A DNA stretch of 64,000 nucleotides from Micrasema longulum (lineage: Eukaryota > Arthropoda > Insecta > Trichoptera > Brachycentridae), in NCBI GenBank assembly GCA_022494885.1, contig JAGVSM010003721.1, forward strand, positions 1 through 64,000. The letters run 5' to 3'. Under the pieces are notes generated by a model. It was not told where the DNA came from, did not search any database, and saw only the letters and a list, made by a program, of their open reading frames with translations. Numbering within the stretch: the first letter of the stretch is position 1; every line of letters starts with the position of its first letter. Shown here piece after piece: positions 1-12,810 of the stretch. The translations under genes and the position numbers were made by a program.

Positions 1-2050
1 GTTCCTCGACCCTGTGTAATCGACGATATCAATTTATCGAATTTATCTAATAGCCAATAATGTTTTCTACCTTTGTTCTAATATATTATATCGTTCGCTC
101 GACCCTTTTCGAAATAGCCTCAATTTAGTTTCCCATACTTAATCTAATCTACCTCTTTCTTATTGACCTACGGAAGTAGGATAATCTAATCCTCCGGTTT
201 CGATTAGATCGTTGTCCGTCGAAAGTTGAAATTTTCCCACAGTACATTTGCATGTATCTGTAATCTGCTAATTATCGTTTCCGTTACATCTTCGTGTCAA
301 CTTATAATTAATGTTATTTAAATCTCATTTGACCCTGTTTATTTAATGATTCAATAATCTCGTATCGTCGGGATACAAATGAACAATATTGCGAGTCCAT
401 CTGAGCAGCTTTAAGCTCAGGTAGAATACTCGCCGTTTGCACGGGCCAAGATTCGTCAGCCGTGGCCGGTCTATTTATTACCTAAGACCTAATAAGATAC
501 ATCTTCCGACTGAAACTTGCCGCTTCAATACACAATCATGAATGACGATGCTGAAAACGTGAAAAGTGAAAATAGAGCGTCCTAATAACTAACACACCAT
601 CTTTCAGCGCTTACTTAATTACTCTACGCGGGAGACGTAACTTTTTTAAAAAATATTTCTTTTCTGATTTAATTAATTTATAATTTTCATAACTCATATT
701 GCATGTAAAGTTTATTTAATATTTTATGTGACGAAACTTATCGCGTGACTTGAGACATTTTTCTTTTAGCGAACATTTTAATAATTTTATTGATGGAATT
801 GGGATTTACTTCGTAATGAATTTTAAAAATATATCAAAAAATTCCTTAGTTAAGTTTCACTTAGTTTAATTTGACCAACGCGCGCTTTCGCCTGAGTAGC
901 AACAAGAGTTTTTTTTTTCATATTTTTATCAAAATATAGACCTTTTAAATTTATTCAAAATTGTAAATTCAGTATGGGATTGCCCTGCACTGTTATCTCT
1001 CATCAACTTCAGGGTGCCTGGATGAATGATTAGACAGGTGCCACCGTTTTGTAGCAACAATTCACGGACGGTGTATACTTGTAATGCCGTACTGAACAGA
1101 CTTCATGAACTCAGCAATAGTTATTCGCGCATATCGGATATATTTAGTGTAGGGTATTGTTCCTATAGAACAAACCTTTTGAACTTTTTCAAAGATGGGG
1201 AATGGTAATTATATTTATTTATTTATACATTTCATAATATATACAATTTTTTGTTCACTTTGCCCAGCTGTATGAAACAGTACTTACGTTATTAATTTAT
1301 AATATTTTATTATTTAATTTGTTTTTTCATTTATTCTTAAATTGTTTAAACTTTCTACTAAATATGTTGTATGAGTTTTAGGTTTTTTTTTTATAAATCT
1401 TGTATAATTTTAAGGTTACATTTTTTTATTAATCTTGGGTAAAAGGAAATTTATGTTTTTTTTTTTTTTTAACATTAAGTCAAATATGTTAGTATTATAA
1501 ATTTTTGTAAAAGGCAGATTTGCCGTTCATGTTAATAAAATGAAAATCATTAACTATGGAGTGTTATCAAGAAATGTCTTCAAAAAACGTCAAAATTATA
1601 TTAAACTTGTGATTTTTGTATCACCCGTCGATCGGAAGAGTGCTCCTCCAAAATTGTAGTGTGTTTTGATAGAATAAACGGCACTAGCTCTAATAACATA
1701 GTTTGTATTTACGGTTGAGAACTTATTATTTGTTTTGGTTGCGTCCTAAACTGGACCCAATTGAATTGCAACTAGTAACTCAGTTATTATGGTTTAGTGC
1801 TAAACTAGATTACATGCACACATCCTTCATGTTTATGATGTAAATAACTCTGTGCACGTTTGCTGAAAGGAATCCAACTAAATACTTGTTTTATTTGTTC
1901 AAGATATACTATACTTCATTTCATGATAGTGAATTGTATTTTTGAAATTAATTCAATTAAATTTTCTACATAACTAACGATACAGAGAAATTGACGGGGT
2001 CCTCATTAAACGCTGCTCTCAACTTAGGCGTATCATACGCCTAGTGCCTG
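1..2050. other. AT-rich sequence, no gene recognised
   Basis: No reading frame with family features and no clear repeat seen. Short poly-A/T runs are the only structure; a 60-codon frame at 1026-1208 has no recognisable motif. Confidence 0.5.
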
Positions 2051-2051
2051 C

Positions 2052-2201
2052 AGGCTTATTCTGTCACAATTTCGTTTCGTAAGTTCGTTCGTTCATCATA
2101 TATCTATCTCATTCTAACGCAATCAAAACCATATTTCGCTCTCGTCCCCTCTCATACGATACGAATGAATTTACGAAACGAATTAGTTACAGTAAGGTCA
2201 T
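2052..2201. mobile_element. MITE-D copy (palindromic, GGCTTATT ends)
   Basis: A near-palindromic unit of about 150 bp. The outer ends GGCTTATTCTGTCAC and GTTACAGTAAGGTC are inverted, and the inner arms TTTCGTAAGTTCGTTC and GAATGAATTTACGAAA are inverted. The same design recurs at 29421-29575, and the outer ends resemble those of the shorter copies at 13837-13927 and 41308-41365. It has no coding capacity and is probably a non-autonomous DNA transposon. Confidence 0.65.
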
Positions 2202-2916
2202 GGATATCCCTGGAAACAACGACGCACATCCAATTGCTTAGTAGCAAGGCGATGAAGAAGAATAATAATTATCCGTTTCAGTAATCAGTAAAGAAATTTT
2301 AAAAATATTTTTTTTTGGGGATGTTTTTTTTACTGAACATTATATTTCGAGGCTTTACTGACAGCATGCATTAAGTCATTAAAGCTAGTTCCGAGATAAT
2401 CGTATTTAAAGCTTTTTTATTCTTTCAACGCATTATTTCTCCCACATTTTTCTTTTATTTGAATTTTTTTTAAAGCTTTGAAAGAGTAATTTGTATTCTA
2501 GGCAAATCATAAAATTTGAAATCAACATCTTGCAAGTATATTATAAAATATTTGAAATGTATAAAGACTTAATGAATTCTATCAGTATACCTCGATATAT
2601 CTTTCATAAAAGCCATTTCAGACCCAAAATGGGACTGAAAGTTGATATTGCCGCATAGTGTGTTTCAAGAAATAAACGAAAAATATAAAATATGTTCATT
2701 TTTATTAATCATAATGAATTAATAAATGCAAAAAACTAGAAAAATAACATTGTGGCTCGTAGCATTATTTATTTTCACCCGAGTATATTCGGGAGTGGTC
2801 TTTTCTGCATGTAAAGTTTGCCCGAGTTTTCTCGGGTGTGGGAATTTTCGCGCATAATAGCCACCTGAGTATACTTTGGCGTAGTCCTTAAGCGGTTATT
2901 ATCTACATTAAGAGCT

Positions 2917-3036
2917 AACATTGGGGCAGTTGCCTTACTCGCAGAGGGTTACGGGTTCGATTCCCGGCGAGATCAAAATAATTCAATGCGCTTTTCGAAA
3001 GCCTTGGTGTTGTGTGCTGTAATTTACTACTTTAAT
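2917..3036 (+). mobile_element. SINE-A, 5'-truncated and diverged
   Basis: The B-box region GGGTTCGATTCCCGG is intact. The following body (gcc..ggtgttgtgtgctgtaatt..actac) aligns with the body of the full SINE-A at 16501-16686. The A-box half is degraded. The 3' side is interrupted by the MITE-C element that begins at about 3037. Confidence 0.65.
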
Positions 3037-3436
3037 CGGGAAGTTCAGTGGTTTTTAATTTTTTAATTTATTTGTTAATAGACTACTAAACTATTTTAAA
3101 AAAAAATGTGTATCCGTATTATCAGCGTTATGATTAAAAATTTGTTTTTTTTGCGAAATCACTCCTCGTGTGACGTCTCAAGTTCTCTTCCGCTTCGCCT
3201 CGGTCAGTTCCACCGATTGGTCCACTGACTGTAAGTAAACCGGAAATCTTTCACAGCTCTCTTATCATTGGTTGATTAATTTGAAATAGTGACGTTGTTC
3301 AAAGTATTTCGTTTTAATTATTTTTTTCGTACATTTTCAAGAAACTGCCGTACAATTTAATGCTCTAATTTTTACCGTGCATAAGAAAACACTTTTTTTA
3401 TACAATTTCCCGTAGGGCTGCAAAAAAAGAACTGAA
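3037..3436 (-). mobile_element. MITE-C copy, minus orientation
   Basis: About 400 bp that matches, in reverse orientation, the copies at 31615-32020 and 60466-60854. Shared landmarks are the end GGAAGTTCAG, the block TTGTTAATAGACTA, a GTGTGACGTCTCAAG block, and TTTCCCGTAGGGCTG near the other end. Non-coding and non-autonomous. It abuts the SINE-A relic to its left. Confidence 0.7.
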
Positions 3437-3439
3437 ACA

Positions 3440-4480
3440 CCTAACTTACTTATGACTTATGAGTTACACAAAAAGGATTGACTTAAATCAATTTATTGCC
3501 GTCCCCGATAAGATGCTTATTTCGTTAGATATTTTCAAACAGAAAGTATTCATTTGGTGAACAATAGATTTTCATCAAAACACCTATCAAGATTATCTTC
3601 TGCCTTTTGTAAGATCTTCCGTACATAGAATAGGTACCAAATCGTCCAATTGTAAAAAAGAATAATACGTTTGTAATGTACTTACAACTTATATATACTT
3701 TCACTGATATCATTGTAAGCGCAGGAACATTTAACATTTCTTTTGTAATAAAATCGTGTTATTGACGCGGTCACACGATTGTTCTAGTAACTATAATATA
3801 AAAACCATTATCGAGAAAGCGCACGCAACTTGTCGTGTCTTTTTTACATCCTTCTGTGTGAAAATTCGAACACCGTGTAATGATTATATTACCATTGTAA
3901 TTATTAGTACCTATCTAATCAAATCCTATGCAACACATCGGTGCGCAGTAAATCGAGCTAATAACCTTTATCTTATCTTCTTTTCGATTATTGTACTTAA
4001 CATATATTTTAAATCAAACCGATCGCTGCTAAGTATCAAAGGGATGACGAAAAACAAAGGTTTTTTTTATTTAAATTAAAATGCAAAATTATGTCAGTGA
4101 ACTCAATGTACATACAAAAGTATAAAAGATTTTAACTTATTGGAAAGTAGTGTTTTGTATTCAACCATAATTTTCTATAACATTTAAGTTTGTAAGTGAA
4201 AATTATTGATGGAAGTTCATTGTAATTTATTGTATAAATAATTTTCTATCACTAAAAGTTCTTAATTTACATGTTATGGAAAGCCTTTTCTTAAATGATA
4301 ATTTATGTTTAAAACGGACGTTGATTGAAAAGCAAGCTACTATGAAAATGTTTCGGACTAAAAAATATCTTATTTGTATGTATTTCTAGCTACTGAATTC
4401 AAAAATCGCTATAAAAATGACCGATTAACTCTTGCTTTTGAGATACAGCGACATGTATTTTTTTAGAGATTACTTTGTCT
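3440..4480. other. No gene recognised
   Basis: AT-rich DNA. Open frames of 70 and 107 codons (3525-3737 minus, 3756-4079 plus) have low-complexity, AT-driven translations with no motif, and I do not consider them genes. Confidence 0.5.
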
Positions 4481-4955
4481 GTTTGTGGGAGGCTTTACAT
4501 AGACTCCTCCAAACTTAGTTTAAAAGCTGTATAACTTCAAAACGACACTCGTCTTCTTTCTATTTATTGGCCATGCAGTATACATGAAGAAGACTTATGC
4601 AAACATGATAGCTTTCCTCGGCTCCTTCAAATATTCTAGACACTAGTGGAAAATCTGTGGCGATCACTTAAAAAAATTATGTTTTTTACTCCTTCATACA
4701 AAGCTGGGTTTAATGAAAAAAAAAACAAAGGTATGAACCAAGCCCAGGCATTTACGTACAAGATACACATTTCCCCGATTAAGTGATGCAAAAGTTAAGA
4801 TAAGTATTTTTGTTGGCCAAGAATTTCGACAACTTGTGAAGGATCCAGCGTACGATCGAGTTTTGGCAGGGAAAGATAAGGAAGCTTGGGAAGTCTTAAA
4901 AAAAGATTTGTGGATTTTTAAGCAACAAAAGATAAAACTACATTCAGTTGGTTAA
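4481..4955 (+). pseudogene. Relic of an uncharacterised multi-copy insect protein family (middle region)
   Basis: Three-frame reading of the plus strand gives consecutive blocks that I recognise from a family of recurrent uncharacterised insect proteins. They come in the family's order: a GRLYIDSSKLSLKAV block (4487-4530), a block around MKKTYANMIAFLG then WKICGD (4580-4665), KLGLMK (about 4698-4720), and FPRLSDAK followed by IFVGQEFRQLVKDP and KEAWEVLKKD (4770-4915). Frameshifts and a stop break the frame. A stretch normally lying between the CGD and LGLMK blocks is missing, so there is an internal deletion. The family's function is unknown to me; its copy number suggests a transposon origin. 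The C-terminal part of the same family is found separately at 45702-45995. The match is from memory and was not searched. Confidence 0.7.
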
Positions 4956-4959
4956 AGTT

Positions 4960-7255
4960 CTTCTGCAAAATTTCCATCGATTTTGATGCAACATGTCCCT
5001 TAGAATATTTTTTTTCCACTCCAACCAAGACTTTTTCCTTCCTAGTTGTGATTCAGCTGTCAGTCAGAAAGATTCCATCGGGATATTTCTGTAATACAAT
5101 AACATCAGAGCCATTGTTATGAAGTAATGCTTGCGGATTACTGCTGGTCTGTGTGTAATAATGCTCCGGAACTCACTTACAAGAGGCAAGCCAAAAGACA
5201 GAGATCTCACGGAGTCATCACATGATTCTCTTCAGATCCAACCACCTGCCGAGTATTCCTCCATCAATATTGTCGTCATATATGTAATTAAAATGTATAG
5301 TTTTCTTTAAATTCGTTAAAATAATGTACTTCCATCTGTTGCATATCACAGAAACAAGGGCTAATAATAATGTTTGTCCTATTTATTTATCTCAACCCAA
5401 AATTAGTCAAATTTAACTCTTGAAGTGAAGGAAACAAAACCAATGTTGGCCAGTGTATTAGAAGCTTGGTCATATTTTTTGTGTGTTTATGATAACATAG
5501 GTTAAGTTTCGCCTGGCCTAACAGTAGTCTTTTATTATTCCTATATACTGAATTATCAACCGTAGTAAATTGTAGTCATTAGTTTTAGCAACAATAGCGT
5601 GAATAGAAGCGTTATGCAATGGCAAATGACCGTTTTGGGGCAAGCATTATCTTTTTATTTTGGGGCCAGTCACGGCCGGTTGTCCAGTGTACGCATTTTG
5701 TTAACGATGGCATACGATAAACACTACGCTTCAATTGAAGACCTTCGTCTGTTTATATATTTTTAAAGCGTAGCAAAAGAAGAATGAACACGTATAATTT
5801 TGTAAAGATTTTCTGTCACCGGTTTCTCAATTGCACCGTTCCAATATTGTCTACGGTCGACACTCGCGAAAAATATAAAGTAAAGACGCTTTTCTTCGAC
5901 GCACGTAACGTACCTTATTAGTTCAAATACACTAACAATGCTCGCTATTTGTAAGAAATCTCGTTTCGTTTCAGTATAAAAACAAATTAGGTCGAGGATC
6001 TTCTAATTTAAAAAAAATGTGAGTTAGTGTTGTGGTATTGATACTGGATTTACAGTTTGTCTTAAATATTCAAATGTACACTCTCCAAAGTGATTTCAAA
6101 AGAGAAAGGCCCTCTAACGACTCTGAGATTTTATATGTGGTTTTCATTAAGTCAGGTGTGTTTAATATCTAGGTACCGAGTACTAGATACTGTAAGACTC
6201 CCCGTAGAGATAGTTTAGGTCCACCTTTAAACGTATCGCGGAACGAATGTCACTTACTCTCACTGACAATTCCATTCACACGATTGCCCCGAGCACATGT
6301 CAAATTGCTTCCTTTTGTGTCGGATATTTAGATGTGGTCTGGGCGTGTGAAATGATTTTGCGCTACGTTAGAAGATATCATTCCTACTTAGTTACCTCGT
6401 TACGTTTGTAAGTAGTGCATTCAATTCTTCTTTGTTTAGATTTTAGGCCTTTCTTAACAACGATATCGTAATTCCAAACTTGGTACTGTATAAATGTTTA
6501 TTTTAATAAAACTTTCTACCGTCAGCGTCCCAGAAGAATTTTCTTATCTTAATTATATTGGAATATTCTAATTTTGTTGATTTAATCGATTTTAATAGCT
6601 AATTTCAATGTTATTAATACATCTGCTTGATATTTTACTATACCTACACAATTATAGCACATATTTTATAATCAAAATTAACATTTATTAAACATAAAAC
6701 TAAATATACCTCTGAAAAACTTATTATTTTTCTTCTCGCTACTTACATACGAGTATTATAACGTGGGTAAAGGCACAAAATACTCAATATTTGCATATAG
6801 TTATTTAAGTTGATCAGTATTCATAACGTAAGGCACTGAAGCTCCTACATCCGGACAGTATTCTAATGGCTAGAAGTTTCATGCTACGAGGAGACAATAA
6901 CTTAAACAAAGTTTTATAATAATGAGTATGAGCACTGAATATTGAAAAAAAAACTCAAGAATCAAATTAATTATCAATATTCATTTATTTTCCAATATTT
7001 TTAATGCAAAATTTGTTGGCATCTAATGAAGGAAATTCAGCATCCTCTATCCACCTAGGTTCGATGGATATTTTCTCTCGTTTTTCGCTCGCAATTTTAG
7101 ACGTTTGTACTAATTTCGATTTAAAATTTTTTTTTTTCTGATTTATTTTAAAGTCATAATTGTACCTTACTCTAAGAGAATTGTTAAATTAAAAACTAAC
7201 ACTTTCATTCCCTGTTTTTCACTAGGTCACTGAGCGTGATGATATTTCTCCGATT
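4960..7255. other. No gene recognised
   Basis: I see no coding frame and no repeat shared with other parts of the window. The block at 4956-5280 follows the pseudogene directly and could be more of the same insertion, but I cannot read it. Confidence 0.45.
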
Positions 7256-7261
7256 TGATTA

Positions 7262-7850
7262 CTTACTTATGATGGATAACTTAAATAGCGCCATTTTCGC
7301 AATATAATACCTCAAGGGCGCTTTACAAAGTGAGTTTTTAAAAATATTTTTTTTATTTTATTTTTAATTTATGAAAAACACTGTACTTTGTCACCACATG
7401 CTAAGGATTTATTCAAATGATTTAGAGAACAAGTGGGTTTTAAGTTTCTTCCGAAACATCATTTCACTCTCACAGTTTCGGACCTCTGCTGGGAGAGCAT
7501 TCCATGCCGTAGGGCCTGCGACCGCAAATGCGCGTTCGCCGAATTTAGTGCGCTGTTTGCGTATAGGTATAATAACTTTTCCTTTCGACGTAGATGTAGC
7601 TGATCTAAGCGTAAGACGTCTGTCAGCTAGTTCATCTGGAATGCAGAGTTCCCTTAGATATTCTGGAGCAGACTTGTGCAGTGACTTATACAAAAGCCAA
7701 CGGAGTTTATATTCCACCCTCTGTGGAAAACGTAGCCAGTGTAATTCTCGAAGTAGTGGAGTGATATGACTGAACTTAGAGATTCCAAAAATAAGTCTCG
7801 CTGCGGCATTCAGTACAGACTGTAGGCGAGTCATTTTATCTAACCTACTA
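7262..7850 (-). mobile_element. LINE-A 3' fragment (post-RT region and 3' UTR)
   Basis: The minus frame 7834-7409 carries the region downstream of the RT domain of a CR1/Jockey-like non-LTR element: NAAARLIFGISKFSHITPLL, ELHWLRFPQRVEYKL, RRLTLRSA and FAVAGPTAWNALPAEVRN, ending KSFE then a stop. This is the most intact reading frame of the family in the window (141 codons without a stop). It is followed by the family 3' UTR with the inverted pair AGCGCC (7287-7292) and GGCGCT (7317-7322). The 5' end is lost near 7850, where similarity to the 19262-20711 copy fades. Confidence 0.85.
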
Positions 7851-7894
7851 TATATTATAATCGTAGAACATATTTTATTTTATCTTTTCTTATC

Positions 7895-8114
7895 CGAACT
7901 CAATGATGCACAGGGTACTGCATTGGTATAACAATCGCAGCGTAGCATTTTTGTTACATGCAAGTAAGATTATCAGTCTTACGCTTCAGGGACTACGAAG
8001 TATTGTAGTGTAAAAACACTTTTATAAATAAATATTTCATTTTAACCATGTCCGGATTCGAGCCGGAGACCCCTTGCATGGTAGGCAAACGCGCTGACCT
8101 AGACCGCGAGGTGG
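7895..8114 (-). mobile_element. SINE-B copy, minus strand
   Basis: Read on the minus strand it starts with a tRNA-like head (CCTCGCGGTCTAGGTCAGCG, then a B-box GGCTCGAATCCGG) and runs into the family body with GAAATATTTATTTAT, a block around TAGTCCCTGAAGCGTAAGACTGA, and an end near CAGTACCCTGTGCATCATTG. The body matches 40176-40446 and 35517-35768. The A-box is slightly degraded. Confidence 0.8.
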
Positions 8115-8289
8115 ACGAAACATTTTATAAGGACATATATTCAGCACGCATTTCTGTTATAAATGGTAGGTACACTTGTATTTAATTCAATTTTTACAGT
8201 ATTCGATTAACTTGTTTAAAATAACATATACAAACGTGCATATTATTTAAAGACAAAAAATACATAAAGAGATTCGTGTTAAAATAATA

Positions 8290-8850
8290 TGAGAATCCTG
8301 TTCCGGGAAAACCCTTTCAGATGCATGGAAGAGATCAACATCCAGAGCGATGTTGTTCAGCATAGCGATATCCCTTTCAGCTGGCATAACCATCGGCAGG
8401 TTGGTCCTGTATATCGGAATATGAAACAATCTATGCTGACGCTGTCTTAGGTTATCAGTTATCGGCTCGAGTGATCAGGAACATACAAACCAATGCTCAT
8501 CATAATATAAAATTATCGACCATACCGCGCAACAATCGATACAAATGTGTAGTCAAATACACGTTCCTTCTCTAAACTGTTGTAGCCAAACATACCCTGG
8601 AGAAACTCGGTCGGGTAGAGCCAAGGTTAATACCCGCATTCTCATTTAGAGATATCTCAGAAAATTCTTTTGGATTTCTCTATCATAAGAAAGTACCGCA
8701 GTTCATGTGGCCCCCAGATCATCGAGCCACTCTCGAGTATACTTCGCACCAAAGCGCGTACGCCGGTATTTTCGAAAACCCTGGCAGTACACAGAACGAA
8801 TCCTAACATCTTCAATGCTTTACCACTATTCAGTGGGTGTGTCAAAGATC
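8290..8850 (-). mobile_element. LINE-C C-terminal fragment
   Basis: The minus strand encodes, with a few stops, the region after the RT domain of a non-LTR element: KALKMLGFVLCTARVF, ALVRSILESGSMIWGPHE, a WLYPTEFLQGM block, SIGLYVPD, then FHIPIYRTNLPMVMP and LNNIALDVDLFHASE. Block order and spacing match Jockey-type or CR1-type ORF2 C-termini that I know. The sequence differs from LINE-A and LINE-B. The 5' break is at about 8850. Stop codons near 8650 and 8450 show that it is inactive. Confidence 0.75.
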
Positions 8851-8859
8851 TCCATAATT

Positions 8860-10480
8860 TTAGACATTTCTACAAAAATGTTGTCTTTAGTTTGAAAAAC
8901 GAAATCGGTACGAAAGTGCTTCAACACAATTCCGAAAAGAAAAAAAACGGAATGTCAACAGAAGATAATTTCTGTATATTTTTAAAACATCATTTGTTTG
9001 GTGAGCACTGCATTGGGTGTAAATAACACCTATGTACACAGCAAAATCGTATTATCGGACCCACCATAAGGCGCGTCCCGTGTCTTGTGTCTTGTGCGCC
9101 GAGGTGGTCTCTTCATAGAATTGCAGCGCACATGCGCATTTTCTCATGTCCCACTTATACCTAATATGTGATTGTTGAGGTTTAATAACCAATCACACAT
9201 CTCATTTGATTTCCGTTAATGGAATTCTCCGTTTATTAGTTATCTATGAATTTCTCCTCCGTCTCGTAATTTTGTAGGCGTTATTTATTTTTTTCCATAA
9301 CCTAAATAATTTTGCATCGCCCTTCTAATGTTCTTATTTTCATCTACTCACGCGAGAAATAGAGATAATAATTACAACAATAAAACATAAGATGTATCGT
9401 GCGTTCTATTCTAACGTTTAAAAAAAAAGTAAAATAACAATAAAATTCACAATTACTCGCACGTACCAGGGGCGAACCGTGTATAGAAGCGATTATGCGC
9501 AGCTTACCATTATATTTGACTAACTATATTAATGTTTTATTGTAACTTTATTTACAGAAAAACAAATAAATAATTAACATTCGTTTTAAATTATTTCTAC
9601 CGTTTGTATTTTTATCCTAATATAAATCTAAATTTTGATAAAGCGCGCCCAGCACATGCGGTGAGCCAATAAACTATCCGATTATTCCAGCTTATTTTTT
9701 CATACAAATAAGAATACTATATTTTGAATGTATTAACCCCAGTGCGGGTTTTTTCTCCTAGACTAAACTTGCTGATTACACAAATTATTTGAAGATTCTT
9801 GATTTTGAAAACAGTATTTCAAACATTTTTTCTTAAGGACTATTTTTCTTTGAGATGGTACTTTTGACATAATACCATAATTACTTTCATGCATCATATT
9901 GCGGGACATATAGCGCTCCACGCGGCCGTTTTTAGCACTATTAATTACTAGAATAATTCGGCCAGTTGACATTTCAATTGAATACCTAATATCGACTGAA
10001 TTCATAGTGGTATTTTTTATTTATTTTTTAATGAATTGTGTATTAAAGTAATGGATAATATATCTATATAATATAATATATCGCGAATTTACATAGTTTG
10101 AGTTGATTTCATGGATGAGAGTTATCGTATCACACAGAACCACAGAAAAATATCAATTTATAGTATATATTACTTACATTATATTATGTACCTCCTATGT
10201 AGGTACAAATATATGATAATTTTTTTTAGCTTACCTGTAAATAAAACCACCATTCGCCACTGGCACGTACATATACCCATCGACATCAACTACACGATTA
10301 AAAGTTATTATTATTATTATATTACTATTTTGGGTGGTCTTTTAGCTCGATGCTTGATAACCACTTTATTTGAATTTAATTTGTATTCGGGTCTTTATTT
10401 AGTAGCGTGTATAATTTTTAAAATAAACTTTTACTTTCGTATTATTTACTCAAATATTAAATTTTCTTCTTGTCGAAAAA
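8860..10480. other. No gene recognised
   Basis: AT-rich DNA without a supported feature. The frame at 8670-9026 plus is antisense to LINE-C and not a gene, and the 80-codon minus frame at 9763-10005 shows no motif. Confidence 0.45.
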
Positions 10481-10486
10481 TACCGT

Positions 10487-10583
10487 TTTAGAAATTGGGA
10501 AACAGGGTGTGGTAGAGCAGGATTCGAACCTCGTACCTCCTAATCCGGAGTCTACGACACTACCCACGGAGCCGCAACCCGTC
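10487..10583 (-). mobile_element. SINE-C copy, minus strand
   Basis: On the minus strand: CGGGTTGCGGCTCCGTGGGT head, GAGGTTCGAATCCTGCTCTA as B-box region, then ACCACACCCTGTTTCCCA. The same order of blocks is found at 29829-29933 and 44222-44324. Confidence 0.75.
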
Positions 10584-10589
10584 AAATTA

Positions 10590-12290
10590 TTTGAATTGCA
10601 TAAAAATATGTCAGTGTGTTTTTATTTTGAAATGTGTGTTTTTGGATATTTTTGGAAGTTTGTATTTGAAAAAATTGTTTCACCTACATTTTTTAAAAAT
10701 TACTTTGTTTATAACATGGATACGTTTATTTAAATATGACGATACATATTGTAGTTTCATTGTTAAACTATTTAAATTTCATTTCCAAAATAATCGGTTA
10801 GGTTTTACTTCCAGTCTTATTTTGAAAACGTTTTCTATGTGTAATTTTAAGGCGATTTTGGTATTTATCTCTAACATCTGGATAACCTGTAGAGTGTAAG
10901 TAACAGTGTGTTCAGTGAATAAAAATAGTAATATTGATTTCAGACAGTTCATTCTCTAAGAATACGAGTCATCGTCATTTCAGCATATCTCTATCCGCAT
11001 CCATAGCACAGGACGCTACATCCATAATTCAATATTCAATTGTAGCGTATCTTGATATTTAAAATTGCGCGATTGTGCTATTTTCACGCAGAAGGCGTAA
11101 GTTCTGAATATTGTTACTTTTTTTTTTAATTAAAAAAAATATATATAGATCAGTACAGACATATGATAATGAATCAAAACAAGAAATATTTGTGCAAATA
11201 CAAATCTCCCACCAAGTAAAAGTTAACATATTCGGTTTTATTTATTCTGTTTTTTTTAGTGTTAAGGAATCGATATGTCGAATATCAACGCTACATAAAA
11301 TGGTTTTGTAATTATCTTTGTTTTTTGTTTTTTTTTCAGAGTTGGGGACCGCAACATTCGACTGATTAGTTACATGATCTTGGATTGGATATAACTTATT
11401 TCCTGTTGGCTGTACATCAAAAGCGGGTATCTTAATATTTTATTTCCACACATAATATATTTACTTACACTCTTCGTTTTATTCTTACTCTAACTTTTAC
11501 TTGCGTAATTATATCTCTTCGAATTCTAACCTGCTTTAAAAATAAAAAATAAAATATGTGAAAGAAGTTGTAATAACTGCCTTCACAGCGCTTTAATCTT
11601 ATATGGAAATATGAAACCAACAAGGCAATTGAAAAGAAAGTAAATTTTTAATCTAATAATGGTGTGTTGTGTGTGAGAAACTCTTGATTGAAAACCGGAA
11701 CGGAAATTTAATGTTACATGGTTATTGAAATGTGCGAACTCGTGATGCGAAAATTTCGCCACTTAGTAAGGTACAATCGTATTATCGGTAAAAATAATCT
11801 GCTTAAGATATTTATCAATGTTTTAATTGCTTCTAAGTCCCGATGAAAAGGTCAAACGAATCATTCAACAGTTTGTATAATATGTTTTTCTCGGTGTTAA
11901 TTTTCGATACAGTTATGTTTTTATATGCATAATATTATAATATAATATTAATTGAGATTGAATATATCAAATGTTAAGGCTGCTACATTGGTTTGATACT
12001 TCTTCAATCTAAAGTAAAGAACCACAACAAACGAAAATAAATACAAAGTTTTTTCCCTTACTTAAAATTATTACACCAGGAACCTATTTTTACAAGGTTT
12101 CGAAACCTTTCCTTGGTTCCTCTTTCTCTCTGCTTTCAAACAACAAACAAACTTCTCATTACCTGATTCCACATTTCTAATCGGTTACCTTGAATAACGT
12201 TAATGTACTTTTATTTATTATATTATTTATAATTTAATCCCAGTCAGTGAAGAATTCACTTCCCTCTCTTCTCAATCCAATGAAGTACAT
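10590..12290. other. No gene recognised
   Basis: Very AT-rich. The frames at 10591-10899 and 11111-11311 have AT-driven translations with no motif. A short AT palindrome lies at about 11930-11950. Confidence 0.45.
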
Positions 12291-12390
12291 ATTATGTACT
12301 TCTGGATTAATTTCTTTCAGCACAAAGATGCTAAGGCTACCAGATTTCAGAGAGCTCCTTCAGGCAGCTTTTCTCGTTTGACAACGAGCA

Positions 12391-12467
12391 AATTTTCCGT
12401 GTATGTGGGCACCGCCAAGGAGACTTATGTTCTCAGATGCGGTGTGCGGTATGTGGTGGTCAAGCTG
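12391..12467. repeat. 77-bp block duplicated at 41005-41081
   Basis: The stretch from AATTTTCCGTGTATGTGGGC to GTGGTGGTCAAGCTG is present at 41005-41081 with only about two differences in 77 bases. It is GC-richer than its surroundings. It lies in an open plus frame (12294-12512), but that translation is not one I recognise. Its high similarity against old flanks suggests recent copying, possibly by a LINE. Confidence 0.75.
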
Positions 12468-12810
12468 TACTTTTATTTAAATTATGTGTGCAAGCCTTAT
12501 CTCCCCTATTAAAAAACAGCTGATATTTAATTTATTAATAAAATAAAAAAATATCCCTAAATGATTTTTATGCAAAGGTTTCATTGCTATCCTATCCACC
12601 ATTGTTTTATTACGCGGTTCTGCGTGGAACGTATCCCCGTGTAAAAAGAGGTTTCAGTGCACTTTGAAAATTCAACGGTGGTTCTAATATGGTTGCCTCG
12701 TAGGTGGTAGATTTGGACAAGGAACAAGATGTGTGAAAAATCTGCACCCGGTACGATTATATTGCAAATGTCAATGCGCTGCAGATTAGAATCGATCAAA
12801 AACTGCTGTA

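Noticed and set aside
7371..7769. 132-codon plus-strand frame
   Set aside because: It is the antisense shadow of the LINE-A coding strand; the same happens at 20214-20585 and 41416-41889.
8670..9026. 118-codon plus frame
   Set aside because: It is antisense to LINE-C for half its length, with no motif in the rest.
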